A stretch of 60,597 nt of DNA from Sphingopyxis sp. H050 (GCF_001468265.1 NZ_LNRZ01000014.1:1-60597); one strand, 5' to 3'. Shown: positions 17,783 through 27,676, numbered from the stretch's first letter. Notes: generated by a model not told the origin, from the sequence alone. A program made the numbers and translations.

Positions 17783-19515
17783 ATGGCCTGCGCATCCTTG
17801 CGGTCTCCCTTGCGCTTGCGGCTTGCGGTCATCTTGCTCACGCTCAGATGGCGGCCAGTGATGCTAGGGTAGAAGGCGAAGCAATCGCAAAGGGTGTCCG
17901 TGACACCACGTCTTCGGACATCCTTGGCAATGGTTCGGCGGCAAACGTGCCCGGCTTCCAGGGTACGGATATTCCAGCGCGTGATTATGTCGACGATCCT
18001 GTCGGATTGACAGCGGCGGGTGAAGCGCAGCGGTATCAGAATGAGTACCGTGTGATCGTCGATCCCTACAGGACCCGTTTCGATCCGGGGACTGTCGACC
18101 TGTCTGCCGGTCGCCTGATTGAAGCTGACCCCGACGCCTATCTCGGCGCTGGTGGTGGGCCTGGAGGAGCAGCGGGAGCCTGCAACCCCTTACCTCCGGG
18201 AGGCACTGGCACCACGACTTATCTTGAAAGCTGCAACGCCGGCTCGCAGCCCTTTGCGGAGGCGCGCAACTGCAATGCGCCGCTGCAGATCCAGACCGAG
18301 GGACGACGCACCTGGGAGTACGTCTGCGAAACCGAAGCGTTTGCTGATCGCAATGAGATGTGTCCGATGCTTGCGCAAGCACCGGACTCCAGCTCTTGCA
18401 CTCTCGAGCGCACCGTTCGGGTAGGGCAAAGGTGCCTGCAGTGGGTGGAAGAGGAATTTGGTCGCAGGTGGTGTGCTGAGCCGGGTGAGCCGTTCTTCCG
18501 CCAGTTCTGGCAATGCCCCTCTCGGCTAAGCGGCGTACCCGGCGGGATTGAACGCAATACCTCGCGGATCGTCGGCGAGACCATTGACGAGGCCGCCTGC
18601 CAGAGCGCCACGAATGGTGCCACCTGCACGCTAGCGAGCGAGGTCTGCACTGCGCCTGGAGAGACGCGGGTCATCAATGGTCTTTCGGTGACGCGCAGCT
18701 GCTGGGAGTGGCAGCGCACCTATCAGTGTGAAGGGGTGGCTCCTGCCAATGACTGTGGTGCCCTTGAGGCGCGTGGGGATTGCAGGTTCAGCCATGATGA
18801 GTGCCTGAGTTTTGACGCGGATGGTGTGACCTGCAACGTCCATGATCGCTGGTACCAGTGCGCCATTCCCGGCGCGGGATCGCCGCCGCCGCCCGCCTAT
18901 GTCTGTGCAGGCGATCTCTATTGCATCAATGGGGAATGCACTCAGGTCGAGCGCGAGGCATCACCTGAGTTCAAGGACGCCATGGTGGCCATGAACGTCA
19001 TGGGCGAGCTGCGGGACGGGTTTGATCCTGACCGGTTGAAGATCTTCAGTGGCGAGCATTTGCGCTGCACCCGAAAGGTTTTCGGGTTGTCGAACTGCTG
19101 CAGCGGCAAGGGCGTGCCGCTTCTCACGCCGTTCCTGTGCGACCGCGAGGACCGTGAGGTAGACAAGCGGGATGACGAAGGTCTGTGCCGCTTTATCGGG
19201 ACCTATTGCTCAGCCCGCGTGCTCGGCGTCTGCGTGACCCGCAAGCAGTCGTACTGCTGCTATGGCAGTAAGCTCGTCCGTATTCTCAATGAACAGGGCA
19301 AGGCGCAACTTGGGATGCGGTGGGGGACGCCGCAGCGCCCTGACTGCGAAGGTTTCCTGATTGCCCAATTCCAGCAGCTTGACTTGAGCCGCATGGATTT
19401 CCGGGAAGTTTATGCCGAGTTCGTTGATGCGGCAAAGCTGCCTGACGAGATCGATATGTCGATCCAGATCCAGCAGAAAATTCAGAACTACTACAACACG
19501 AACGGTGGGACCTGA
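17779..19515 (+). CDS. traN: TraN, mating-pair stabilisation protein
   Basis: A 578-residue outer-membrane protein with about 40 cysteines, the hallmark of TraN. It begins with GTG overlapping the trbC stop. The signal region contains LALAACGHLAHAQ, which resembles a lipobox. Several CxxxC and CWEW-type repeats fill the centre, and the C-terminal KSYCCYGSKLVRIL-like segment is typical. TraN on the donor surface contacts recipient porins in F-type systems. Confidence 0.88.
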   Translation: MNGLRILAVSLALAACGHLAHAQMAASDARVEGEAIAKGVRDTTSSDILGNGSAANVPGFQGTDIPARDYVDDPVGLTAAGEAQRYQNEYRVIVDPYRTRFDPGTVDLSAGRLIEADPDAYLGAGGGPGGAAGACNPLPPGGTGTTTYLESCNAGSQPFAEARNCNAPLQIQTEGRRTWEYVCETEAFADRNEMCPMLAQAPDSSSCTLERTVRVGQRCLQWVEEEFGRRWCAEPGEPFFRQFWQCPSRLSGVPGGIERNTSRIVGETIDEAACQSATNGATCTLASEVCTAPGETRVINGLSVTRSCWEWQRTYQCEGVAPANDCGALEARGDCRFSHDECLSFDADGVTCNVHDRWYQCAIPGAGSPPPPAYVCAGDLYCINGECTQVEREASPEFKDAMVAMNVMGELRDGFDPDRLKIFSGEHLRCTRKVFGLSNCCSGKGVPLLTPFLCDREDREVDKRDDEGLCRFIGTYCSARVLGVCVTRKQSYCCYGSKLVRILNEQGKAQLGMRWGTPQRPDCEGFLIAQFQQLDLSRMDFREVYAEFVDAAKLPDEIDMSIQIQQKIQNYYNTNGGT

Positions 19516-19518
19516 CCC

Positions 19519-19896
19519 ATGAGCAGCGCCGATATTCTTGCCTTCCCGCATAGCGAGCCGTTTCCGCCAGCGCAGGTGCTCGATCTCGCGGTCAGCGTCG
19601 CCATCGGCCGCGATCTGGCGCGCAGCGAGACCGAGATGTTCGCGCTCATCAAAGACTGGTTCTTGCGGCCTGCGACGGTCGGTGAGCTCGCAGCATCGAT
19701 CAAGCGTCTTCTTGATTGCGGCTCGATCACTCGGGTGAGCGATGGCGAGTTCGACTTTTGCCTCACGCCGGCAGGTGTGGAGGCGACCACCACCCTGTCG
19801 GGGGGAATGATCCGGATGATCGACCGGGGCCGCGGTTACTTCAAGACCGCCTTCCTCTTGCAGATGCTCGACCTTGAAAAAGGAAAATGCCCATGA
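19519..19896 (+). CDS. hypothetical protein between traN and traF
   Basis: A 125-residue soluble protein without signal peptide. The middle (FLRPATVGELAASIKRLLDCGSI) looks like a winged-helix unit, but no family is recognised. It overlaps traF and so belongs to the operon. A cytosolic, possibly regulatory protein in the middle of a run of secreted proteins is unusual. Confidence 0.55.
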   Translation: MSSADILAFPHSEPFPPAQVLDLAVSVAIGRDLARSETEMFALIKDWFLRPATVGELAASIKRLLDCGSITRVSDGEFDFCLTPAGVEATTTLSGGMIRMIDRGRGYFKTAFLLQMLDLEKGKCP

Positions 19897-20696
19897 CGAG
19901 ACTAGCGCTCCTGAGCCTTGCGGCGGCCCTCGGGGCCGCGGCTGTTCCCTTGCTGGCCCAGCCACCGGCTGATGCCAATCGCGATGCGTTCTACTGCGAC
20001 GAGCGCAAGCTTGGGAGCTGGTTTTACTGCAACTCCGAGGAGGCCAAGCGCAGGGCACGCGAGCAGGCAATGCCTGCATCGCCTGCCATTCCTGCGACTG
20101 AGCGCATGGCCCAGATTACGGCGAAGCTCGATGAGCTCAAGGCACGTGCCATTCTCGAGCCAACGTCCGAAAACATCGTCAGCTATATCCGGTTTCAGCG
20201 TGAGCAGCTCGACCGTGCTTCGACATTCGCGGATGTGTGGGGCCGCTCGATCTGGCAGAACCCCGATCTCGACTATACGCTCGAACGACCCGTCTCGACC
20301 CTCGCAAAGCAGACTTGGGCGGAGGATCGCAAAGCCCAGCGTGAGGGCTCGATGGCGGCGCTTACCGAGCGCTACGGGGTCTTCTATTTCTACTCCTCAT
20401 CCTGCTCGGCTTGCCGAACCTTTTCGCCGGTAATGCGGGCGCTGTCCGACACCTATGGGCTCGAGGTTCTCGCGGTCTCGATGGATGGCGGACCCAACGA
20501 AGCGTTCCCCAATTATGTCGTCGATAGCGGCCAGTACCAGCGCATGGGTCTGCAGGGCGGAGCTGTGCCGGCGCTGGTCCTTTTCGACACCCAGACACGC
20601 AAGCCGATTCCGATCGGCTACGGCGTGATGGCGGCCGACGATGTGATGCAGCGCATTTTCTACCTCACCCAGATTGAGCCCGGGAGTGACTACTGA
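19893..20696 (+). CDS. traF: TraF, F-type pilus assembly protein
   Basis: About 267 residues: signal peptide ending at LLAQ, then FYCDERKLGSWFYC near the mature N-terminus, and a thioredoxin fold with CSAC in YFYSSSCSACRTFSPVMRAL, matching F-type TraF. It is distinct from the S26 peptidase also called TraF in other systems. The active CXXC suggests it still has thiol activity, unlike F-plasmid TraF. Two ATGs (19887, 19893) are possible. It overlaps traH by 1 base. Confidence 0.87.
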   Translation: MTRLALLSLAAALGAAAVPLLAQPPADANRDAFYCDERKLGSWFYCNSEEAKRRAREQAMPASPAIPATERMAQITAKLDELKARAILEPTSENIVSYIRFQREQLDRASTFADVWGRSIWQNPDLDYTLERPVSTLAKQTWAEDRKAQREGSMAALTERYGVFYFYSSSCSACRTFSPVMRALSDTYGLEVLAVSMDGGPNEAFPNYVVDSGQYQRMGLQGGAVPALVLFDTQTRKPIPIGYGVMAADDVMQRIFYLTQIEPGSDY

Positions 20697-22138
20697 TGGC
20701 ACGCCAGACCAAGCGCGGCTTTGCCGCCCGCCTCTTCCGCTCTTCGGGGACGGCCCTTGCCGTGCTTGCCGCTGCGAGTTTTGCGGCAGCCCCGGTCAGT
20801 GCCAATGTCGGGTCGGAGCTCAATAGCTTCTTTGACGACATGGGCGCTGCCGCCAATGCCACCGGCCCCGTCGCCTATCAGGGCCAGTCGGCAGGCTATT
20901 ACTCGGGTGGCAACATCTGGACCCGTTTTCCGCAAAAGAACGTGAACCCGGTCAATCTGCAGCTGCCGGGGGTCAAAGCTGGATGCGGGGGCATCGACGT
21001 CTTCTCCGGCAGCTTCTCCTTCATCAACACCGACGAAATAGTGGCCATGCTGAAAGCGACTGCCAACAACGCGCTGGGCTTTGCCTTCCAGCTCGCAATC
21101 AAGTCAATCAGCCCGCAGATCGCCTCGACCATCGAGGAAATGGCACAGAAGGTTCAGCAGATGAACCAATTCAACATGAACAGCTGCGAAGTGGCGCAGA
21201 ACCTCGTCGGCGGCTTGTGGGGCAAGTCCGATCGGATGTCCTCGGAGATTTGCAAGTCGGTCGGCAACAGCCAGGGGTTGTTCTCCGATTGGGCCAAGAG
21301 CCGCCATGAATGCGGGACAGGGGGGCAGCGTGCCTCGACGATCGCGGCCAACAGCGATCCCGACATTCCTGCACAGAGTTACAACTTCACGTGGGAGATG
21401 CTCAAGCAAAGCTACCCCAGTTTCTCGACCGAGTTTCGTGAGTACCTCATGACCTTCGTCGGAACGGTGATCTTCTACCAGGATGGCGATGCCAGTGGCA
21501 AACGCGGGTTCCAGTTCGTGGGGCAGGGCGACCGCGCCCTTCTGACCGCGCTTCTGGACGGTACCAGCTCGGTCACGATGCTGAATTGCGATACCAACGA
21601 CAAGTGCCTCAACCCGACCACGCAGGCCATGTCGATTTCGGCGTCACAGGCGTTGAAACCCAGGGTCCGGGCGATGATCGAGAGCATGAACGCGAAGGTT
21701 CGCAGCAATGCCGCGCTCACCAGTGACGAAATCGGCTTGCTCGGGGCGACCACCATTCCACTCTACAAGATCATGACGGTCAACGCTGCCGCAACCCTCG
21801 GGGGCATGACCAGCAACGACATGAATGACCTCGCCGAAATCGTGGCGATGGATCTGCTCGATGCGCTTGCGCAGCAATATTATGGCTATGCCTCGCGCGG
21901 GGTAGGGACCTTCCAGAATGCCAATGAGGAAGCTCTTTCGCAGTGGCGCGATCAGATCAATTCGGTCCGACAGGTGCTCGACACATACTCGCAAGGCATG
22001 AAGCTGCGCCTCGACCGGACCCAGCATGTCGTTCAGCGCGCGGTGTTCCTCGAGGGCACGCTCAGGAACAATCTGTCGCCGCAGATGTCGGCCGCGCTGT
22101 CATTCAGCACGTCGCTTTCGCGCCAGGGCATCCAGTAG
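20696..22138 (+). CDS. traH: TraH, F-type pilus assembly protein
   Basis: A 480-residue periplasmic protein with a signal peptide ending near AAPVSA. TraH features include the RFPQKNVNPVNLQLP and AGCGGIDVFSGSFSFIN segments, the FQLAIKSISPQIASTIEEMA helix and NSCEVAQNLVGG. It works with TraF, TraN and TraG in pilus assembly and mating-pair stabilisation. It is directly followed by traG. Confidence 0.92.
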   Translation: MARQTKRGFAARLFRSSGTALAVLAAASFAAAPVSANVGSELNSFFDDMGAAANATGPVAYQGQSAGYYSGGNIWTRFPQKNVNPVNLQLPGVKAGCGGIDVFSGSFSFINTDEIVAMLKATANNALGFAFQLAIKSISPQIASTIEEMAQKVQQMNQFNMNSCEVAQNLVGGLWGKSDRMSSEICKSVGNSQGLFSDWAKSRHECGTGGQRASTIAANSDPDIPAQSYNFTWEMLKQSYPSFSTEFREYLMTFVGTVIFYQDGDASGKRGFQFVGQGDRALLTALLDGTSSVTMLNCDTNDKCLNPTTQAMSISASQALKPRVRAMIESMNAKVRSNAALTSDEIGLLGATTIPLYKIMTVNAAATLGGMTSNDMNDLAEIVAMDLLDALAQQYYGYASRGVGTFQNANEEALSQWRDQINSVRQVLDTYSQGMKLRLDRTQHVVQRAVFLEGTLRNNLSPQMSAALSFSTSLSRQGIQ

Positions 22139-22150
22139 GGACCGCGTGCC

Positions 22151-24937
22151 ATGATGGAGATATTCACGATCGGCGGGGGCGAATACATCGTCAATGTCTT
22201 CAACGCGGTATCCGCTTGGACAGGGGGAGGGGGCTTTCGCTCGCTGCTGCGCGTCGTGATGGTCATGGGCTTGATTTACACGCTGCTAGTGGTGGCGTTC
22301 AGCCTCAACTGGCGTGCCTGGTTCAACTGGTTTCTGGGGGCCACGCTCATGTACGGTGCCCTCATCGTACCCACGATGACGGTGAGGGTTACCGACCGCC
22401 TCAATCCATCCCTGGCACCCGCTACGGTCGCAAACGTCCCTCTGGGACTGGCAATGATAGCCTCGGTCAGTTCGACTGCTGGTGATTGGCTCACGCGCAC
22501 GGCTGAGACGGTTTTCGTGATGCCAGGTTCGCTCCAAATGTCGAGCAACGGCATGATCTACGGCGCGCGCCTGTGGGACCGCACCCAGGACTTCCGGATC
22601 CGCGATCCCCGCATCAGCGCCAATCTTGAAGAGTACATGAAGCAGTGCCTCTTCTACGACATTCTGCTCGGCTTCAAATCTTTCGATACGATCGCGAACT
22701 CCAACGATATCCTGACGGAGATGGGGCCGGGATCGCCCGCGCGAGGGATGAAGTTCGTGCCCGAAAGCGGCCCTCCTACCATCGTCACGTGTCAGGCCGG
22801 TTATACGGCGATCGCCACCGGCGTTACGACCTATTCCGACACGGCACTGGAGGAAGAAGGTCGCAAGATTTTCCCGGGGTTAACCCCAGCGCTCGCGCGC
22901 TCGAAGCTGATTGCGGACCTTCCGATTGTCGCCAACCATTTCCATGGCAGTTCGCAGTCCGCGCAGCAGATTTTCCAACAGCGCTCGCTCGTCAACGCTT
23001 TCCTTCAGGCGCGCGCCAACCTTGGTGCGGCCGATGGTGACACCTTCGCGGTCCTGCGTGCCGAGGAGCAGGCGCGCAATACCTATACGTCGATAGCGGA
23101 GCAGGCCATGACATGGGTCCCGCTCCTCAACATCGTGCTGACGGTCGTCTTCTATGCGATGTTCCCGGTGATCTTCCCGCTCTTTCTCATCCCGCGCAGT
23201 GGGACGCCTGCGCTGAAGGGATACTTTACCGGCTTCTTCTACCTTGCCGCCTGGGGACCGCTCTACGTGGTCCTGCACATGTTCATCATGGACCGGACGG
23301 CTGATGCGATGAACGCGACCTCGCCGGGCGGGGTGACGATGGCCGGGATGGCAGGAATCGATGCCGTCAACACGGATACGGCAACGATTGCTGGCTTCCT
23401 GATGATGTCGATTCCGTTTCTGGCTGCAGGCATGGCCAAAGGCGCGATGGCGGTGTCGTCTCAGGCAACTTCGATGTTGGCACCTGCCCAGTCTGCGGCC
23501 GAGGCCGCAGCGGTGGAGCGCACGACCGGAAACTACGCTTACGGCAACGAGAGCTACATGAACCTCTCGAGCTCCAACCGGCAGTCTGACCAGTGGAATA
23601 CGGCGCCGTCGTTCTCCGGGGGCGCGCCGATCATGTCGAGCGTAGGTGCGAATGCCGCGATAACCCGAACAACATCAGATGGGTCGACGATTTACGATAC
23701 CTCACCTGCGATGAGCCGCCTCGCGTTTGCATCTTCTGTCAGCCAATTCGCGAATGCTGAGCGTCAGCAGACGCTGTCCGAGCTGGAGACTGCGCGCAAT
23801 ACGCTGAGCGAAGAGCGCTCCCGCGCGCTATCGTTGGCTGATCGAACTTCGAGCCGGCAAACAACCGGCACCCGCAATTCCAGCGGCTCCGAGAGTTCTG
23901 CAGGGTTCCGGTCGGGCGAGAACCTTCAGCGGTTTGACAACCAGTCGCTTGATGCACGCGACACGGTCTCGGAGAGCGATCGTGTGAGTTCCTCGCAGGG
24001 AGCCCAGCAAAGCAATACGGATCGTCTCGAAACAACCAAGGGTGGCTCGCTGAGCGTTGGTGGTTCAGCGGGCCGCGGCGGTAATCGCGCTGCAAATGGC
24101 GAGGGCGGAAGCGGGGCGAATGGTGCCATTGGCGGCAACGTTCAAGCGGGAATTAGTGGCGGCCGTTCGCGGCTAGATTCGGTCACCCGAGGAACTGAAG
24201 CCAACCAGAGCCAAGGCTTCGACTCATCGACATCTGAAAATCGTTCAAATGGATCCAACGCAACGCAGGACAGCGGCAGCTATTCGCAGAGCGGCAGCTT
24301 CAGCCGGAGCGAAGGGTACTCGGAAAAGGCCTTTTCCCGTGAACAGGCTCTTGAGGACGTTCGGCGGATTGATAAGCGCATTGCGGCGATCGACGAGGTC
24401 TCGAAATCCCTCAGCAGCAACACCTCAAGTAGGGATGGCTATGGGTCCAATCTCTCCTTTGACCTCAGCCAGATTATCGCAAGCCGGTACCAGGAAAAGG
24501 CTGGTGAACTGGGTCTGACGGCACCGAGTCTGGCCCGTACTGATCTTAGCCCCCAGGAGCAGGCGACTGCTGAAGTGGTCGCTCGGGCGATAATCTCCGA
24601 CTATTACGATCAGCGGGTGGCGCCGTTCAGCGATCTGATACCAGAATCTGGTTCGCTTGTGGGCAATGTCTCAGGTCCGGGCTCATTTACCGAAGCAGAC
24701 TTACGCGGACAGGGTCCCCGTCGTTCAGCCGGGTCACCGCGCAATCTTGTCGAGGGGGCGTCAGACAGCGCGATCGGCAATCGAATTGAGGAAGGCGGTC
24801 AGTCTCTCGGACAGCGTTATGAGACCAATGTCACGCGATCCGGCCAGCGCCGTCAGGATTTTCAGCAGGATCGCAAAGGCGAGGACGGTGCCGACGATCG
24901 CTTCAATGAGCGCTTCTATGATCGTGATCAGCGGTGA
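22151..24937 (+). CDS. traG: TraG, mating-pair stabilisation protein
   Basis: A 928-residue inner-membrane protein. The N-terminal part (about 450 residues) has several transmembrane helices typical of TraG_N, including MEIFTIGGGEYIVNVFNAV at the start. The C-terminal half is serine/glycine/asparagine-rich and highly hydrophilic with few aromatic residues. It is the last gene of the long operon. The low-complexity tail probably projects into the periplasm, where TraG variants are linked to entry exclusion. No exclusion gene (traS) is visible. Confidence 0.88.
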   Translation: MMEIFTIGGGEYIVNVFNAVSAWTGGGGFRSLLRVVMVMGLIYTLLVVAFSLNWRAWFNWFLGATLMYGALIVPTMTVRVTDRLNPSLAPATVANVPLGLAMIASVSSTAGDWLTRTAETVFVMPGSLQMSSNGMIYGARLWDRTQDFRIRDPRISANLEEYMKQCLFYDILLGFKSFDTIANSNDILTEMGPGSPARGMKFVPESGPPTIVTCQAGYTAIATGVTTYSDTALEEEGRKIFPGLTPALARSKLIADLPIVANHFHGSSQSAQQIFQQRSLVNAFLQARANLGAADGDTFAVLRAEEQARNTYTSIAEQAMTWVPLLNIVLTVVFYAMFPVIFPLFLIPRSGTPALKGYFTGFFYLAAWGPLYVVLHMFIMDRTADAMNATSPGGVTMAGMAGIDAVNTDTATIAGFLMMSIPFLAAGMAKGAMAVSSQATSMLAPAQSAAEAAAVERTTGNYAYGNESYMNLSSSNRQSDQWNTAPSFSGGAPIMSSVGANAAITRTTSDGSTIYDTSPAMSRLAFASSVSQFANAERQQTLSELETARNTLSEERSRALSLADRTSSRQTTGTRNSSGSESSAGFRSGENLQRFDNQSLDARDTVSESDRVSSSQGAQQSNTDRLETTKGGSLSVGGSAGRGGNRAANGEGGSGANGAIGGNVQAGISGGRSRLDSVTRGTEANQSQGFDSSTSENRSNGSNATQDSGSYSQSGSFSRSEGYSEKAFSREQALEDVRRIDKRIAAIDEVSKSLSSNTSSRDGYGSNLSFDLSQIIASRYQEKAGELGLTAPSLARTDLSPQEQATAEVVARAIISDYYDQRVAPFSDLIPESGSLVGNVSGPGSFTEADLRGQGPRRSAGSPRNLVEGASDSAIGNRIEEGGQSLGQRYETNVTRSGQRRQDFQQDRKGEDGADDRFNERFYDRDQR

Positions 24938-24968
24938 CCTTTTAAACCCAACCGCTATTCCGGAAAGG

Positions 24969-25193
24969 CTACCAGCTAAGGACGGCCACGATGAGGAAGG
25001 CAATCGAAAGAGCCAGTGCAATCAGCGAACCACCCTTCGAAGGCTTCCCTCCGTAGGTGAGATACTCTTCCGGGCTCTTAGGGTTGCCGAAACGGCCAGG
25101 GAGATCAGTTGGGGATGCGCCGCGTGAGATATCGCCAGTGACGACAGCATAAGTGATCGGATCCATGTTCGATCTGTTGTTGAAATCGTCCAT
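24969..25193 (-). CDS. small tail-anchored membrane protein
   Basis: A 74-residue protein with a polar N-terminus and one C-terminal transmembrane helix (SLIALALSIAFLIVAVLSW). AGGAG lies 7 bases before the ATG, supporting the start. It converges on traG. Its size and location at the end of the transfer operon would suit an exclusion or modulator protein, but there is no sequence evidence for that. Confidence 0.55.
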   Translation of the reverse strand: MDDFNNRSNMDPITYAVVTGDISRGASPTDLPGRFGNPKSPEEYLTYGGKPSKGGSLIALALSIAFLIVAVLSW

Positions 25194-25369
25194 CGGGGTT
25201 CTCCTAGCCTTTCCGTAGCGTTTTTACGCCAAAAAGACAATCATAGGATCAACGCTGCGAGGGGTTAGGAGTCGATTGCCGATTCGATTTGTATCAGCGA
25301 TTGCGTGGGGTGCCAGAATCATACCAGAAGGGGAGCGGTTGCGCTGAATTCAAGCGAGCCGTTGAGAGC

Positions 25370-26155
25370 ATGTTATCGAAGACTGACGCGACCTATCTCG
25401 ATCTTCGAGAGCGCATTCTATTTGGCGAGCTCAAGGCTGGAGCACCGTACTCTGCCCAGGACATGGCTGCCTACTACGGGCTTCATATCAATATGGCGCG
25501 CAGGCTGCTGGTCGCCTTGAAGGTCGGCGGCTATCTTACCCGCTCGGGCACGTCCTATGTCATCTCAACATTCTCGCAGAGCCAAGTTGAGGAATGGCGC
25601 CTTTCGTTGGGCGCAATCGTCGAGATCGGAGCAGTACGGTTGGCGCAGTCCGGGGGTGGAACTCTTGGCCCGCTTGCGGCATTCATCGACGAACGCATTC
25701 GAAACGTCCCTGTGAAACACGAGGATTTTTTTCTTGGTGCCATGGGGCTGACGCATATCGTCCTGGGTGGCAAGGAAAGCACCCTTGCCAACCTTGTCTC
25801 GCAATTCATCCCCCAGGCGTTTTTCCGCCTCCTTTGGATGGCAGATTCTTATGCTGTCCGCACAGGATTTCTAGTGGAGGCGAGCGACCAGTTTCTTGGA
25901 TCTGCCAGGTCAGGCGACCTTGCGGGCGTTCGCGCAGCTAGCCGGATCTTCTTCGATGGCATCGCCCCTTCGCTCCAGACGCTCATCGAAAAGATGGGCG
26001 AGGGCATCTATCCGGTCAACGACCGCCAGGATGGGTTTCAGACGATCGAGGACAACATAGCCGGGTATCCAACCTATGCGGGCAGCTCCCGCACATTCAC
26101 GCCGATTATAGAGCCTTTGGAAGAGGTCGGTCAGGTAGCCCTGCCGCTTTGCTGA
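25370..26155 (+). CDS. GntR-like transcriptional regulator
   Basis: A 261-residue protein with an N-terminal winged helix-turn-helix (YLDLRERILFGELKAGAPYS, then AAYYGLHINMARRLLVALKVGGYL), the pattern of GntR regulators, followed by a mainly helical domain resembling the FCD effector domain. The usual FCD metal histidines are not obvious. ATG 25370 is chosen because it begins the conserved domain. Upstream DNA contains AGCGTT and AACGCT half-sites that could be its operator. It may control the adjacent transfer operon; this is inferred from position. Confidence 0.65.
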   Translation: MLSKTDATYLDLRERILFGELKAGAPYSAQDMAAYYGLHINMARRLLVALKVGGYLTRSGTSYVISTFSQSQVEEWRLSLGAIVEIGAVRLAQSGGGTLGPLAAFIDERIRNVPVKHEDFFLGAMGLTHIVLGGKESTLANLVSQFIPQAFFRLLWMADSYAVRTGFLVEASDQFLGSARSGDLAGVRAASRIFFDGIAPSLQTLIEKMGEGIYPVNDRQDGFQTIEDNIAGYPTYAGSSRTFTPIIEPLEEVGQVALPLC

Positions 26156-26165
26156 GTGAGGCCTC

Positions 26166-26825
26166 CTACGCGATCACGGGCTCTCTCGGGTGGAGCCGCA
26201 TGGCGACAGCTTCGGCTGCACAGTCCCGCGGTTCGGGCGTCCCGATGAGGTCCACAATGACATTAGCTGAACGTTTCATGCCCTCGAGGTCGGCAGCCTC
26301 AAGTCGAGCCGCAACTGCATAGGCGACCGCCAAACTGGCGTGTTTGACGTAATCTTCCATGAGGCGAAGCTCGCCGGTGGCGCTGACGATCGCCAGCATC
26401 ATCCTGTTATGAGCAAGGCTCGTCCCAATCGTGTCCCCGCCATCCGCTTCTTCGAGGAAGTTCTCAGCCAAGGCGCGGATAACAGGTAGTGCCGGCGCGC
26501 AGTCCATGGACGACAGCCTGATGATTGCCGCGGCTTCGATTGCCGCTAGTTCGGCTATCTTATCATCGAGTTGCTTGCCGCTGGGCTGGTACCATTTGAA
26601 ACGGGCCCAGTCCGTCTTAATGAAACCGGTGCTCCGCAGTTCCGCAAATGCGGCGGCACCCCAGTCTGCGTCCATTCCCACGATCGCGGCAAGCGAAGCT
26701 GGGTCAGTGCCCTCATATCCGAACTTGGAACTGATGCTGCAGCGCCGAATTTGCTCCATGCACGCGTCAGGGCTGATCGCCATCCGCTTGGCAGCTTCCT
26801 GGTAGAGCTCAATCCGTTTCGCCAT
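26166..26825 (-). CDS. possible regulator with winged-helix and helical domain
   Basis: About 219 residues. The first 70 residues resemble a winged-helix domain (GTDPASLAAIVGMDADWGAAA, then LRSTGFIKTDW) and the rest is helix-rich, giving the same overall plan as the convergent GntR-like protein 10 bp away. Sequence similarity between the two is too weak for me to call them paralogues. The ATG at 26825 is preferred to one eight codons earlier. The function is unknown. Confidence 0.5.
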   Translation of the reverse strand: MAKRIELYQEAAKRMAISPDACMEQIRRCSISSKFGYEGTDPASLAAIVGMDADWGAAAFAELRSTGFIKTDWARFKWYQPSGKQLDDKIAELAAIEAAAIIRLSSMDCAPALPVIRALAENFLEEADGGDTIGTSLAHNRMMLAIVSATGELRLMEDYVKHASLAVAYAVAARLEAADLEGMKRSANVIVDLIGTPEPRDCAAEAVAMRLHPREPVIA

Positions 26826-26855
26826 GCGGCAATAGTAGCATGACGGCAATTCTCA

Positions 26856-27065
26856 TCAATCGGCCTTTGGCCAATCGCCTCCGTGTACCTCACGCTCGTA
26901 TTTCGAAATACGCTTCCATGCGATGGCGATTTCGTCAAATCCATCGTTCGAGAACAAGCGTTCGCACAGGCGGTCGATTTCGTGCGGGTCGTTAGGCAAG
27001 CTCTCGTCCTCACGGTACTTTGCGACCGCGTCCATTACTTTCAGAGCGTCGTCGTAGTTTGCCAT
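26856..27065 (-). CDS. small acidic hypothetical protein
   Basis: A 69-residue soluble acidic protein (MANYDDALKVMDAVAKYRED and onwards). The open frame extends upstream to 27140, but the ATG at 27065 begins the coherent part. It lies 30 bp ahead of the regulator-like gene in the same direction. No family is recognised. Confidence 0.45.
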   Translation of the reverse strand: MANYDDALKVMDAVAKYREDESLPNDPHEIDRLCERLFSNDGFDEIAIAWKRISKYEREVHGGDWPKAD

Positions 27066-27527
27066 TCGGTGCTCGTTTCGACCCTGTGATCGGTCGCATT
27101 GCTGTGGACCGTATGTCAAGACTGTATCACTAACTATCAAGGGTTTGCCGGTTGTTCGATTGGGCGCATTGCCGGTTGCATTGGCGTCGAGGCAAGCCTG
27201 TCGCGTGAAAGCGTTAGACTGCGCTGCGTTGGGTCGCGCTCAGCATCAAAACCCTTGAGTCGGTATGGCGCTCCTCTGCGAGGCGGACCGCCGCAAATCT
27301 TATGACCATACATTCCCCAAGTGGCATGCCGTCTGACGTGAGCTTCGCCTGAATCCGACCGCAGGACAATCATTTTCCGTCCCGAGCGGCGTCGTCGGGC
27401 GCGCAAGGCGCTGAGACAGGGCAGATCGGCCCGCGAAGCCGCCGTGTTGTGCCCTGGTGGCGGTGTTTTTCAGCGCAGCGGACAGACCCATCCTGCCGTT
27501 TTCGTTCAGTTTGGGCGTGGATGGCGG
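27066..27527. other. non-coding stretch, probable IS1380-type element end
   Basis: About 460 bp without a convincing gene. The part next to 27528 is the region downstream of a truncated IS1380-type transposase reading on the minus strand. A TTGACA on the minus strand at about 27117-27122 could serve the small gene at 27065. I could not identify the terminal inverted repeat of the insertion sequence. Confidence 0.35.
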
Positions 27528-27676
27528 TCATGCGCATAGCGGAGGCGCTCGCAATCGGCGGATGGCGGCGAGGATGGCGCGGACCATCGGACCGGTGACG
27601 GCCACCTCGGCCAGCTGGAAGGTGATGGCGCGGGCATGGCGGACGACACGTGCCCCGATCTTGATCAGCTTCAGTT
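27528..27676 (-). pseudogene. IS1380-family transposase, C-terminal remnant
   Basis: Translated on the minus strand, this gives KLIKIGARVVRHARAITFQ followed by LAEVAVTGPMVRAILAAIRRLRAP and a stop at 27528. This is the typical C-terminal end of IS1380-type transposases. The frame breaks exactly at the inverted repeat of the Tn3 element (27677). Only about 45 codons remain, and the rest of the gene is not found on the other side of the transposon. Confidence 0.7.
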
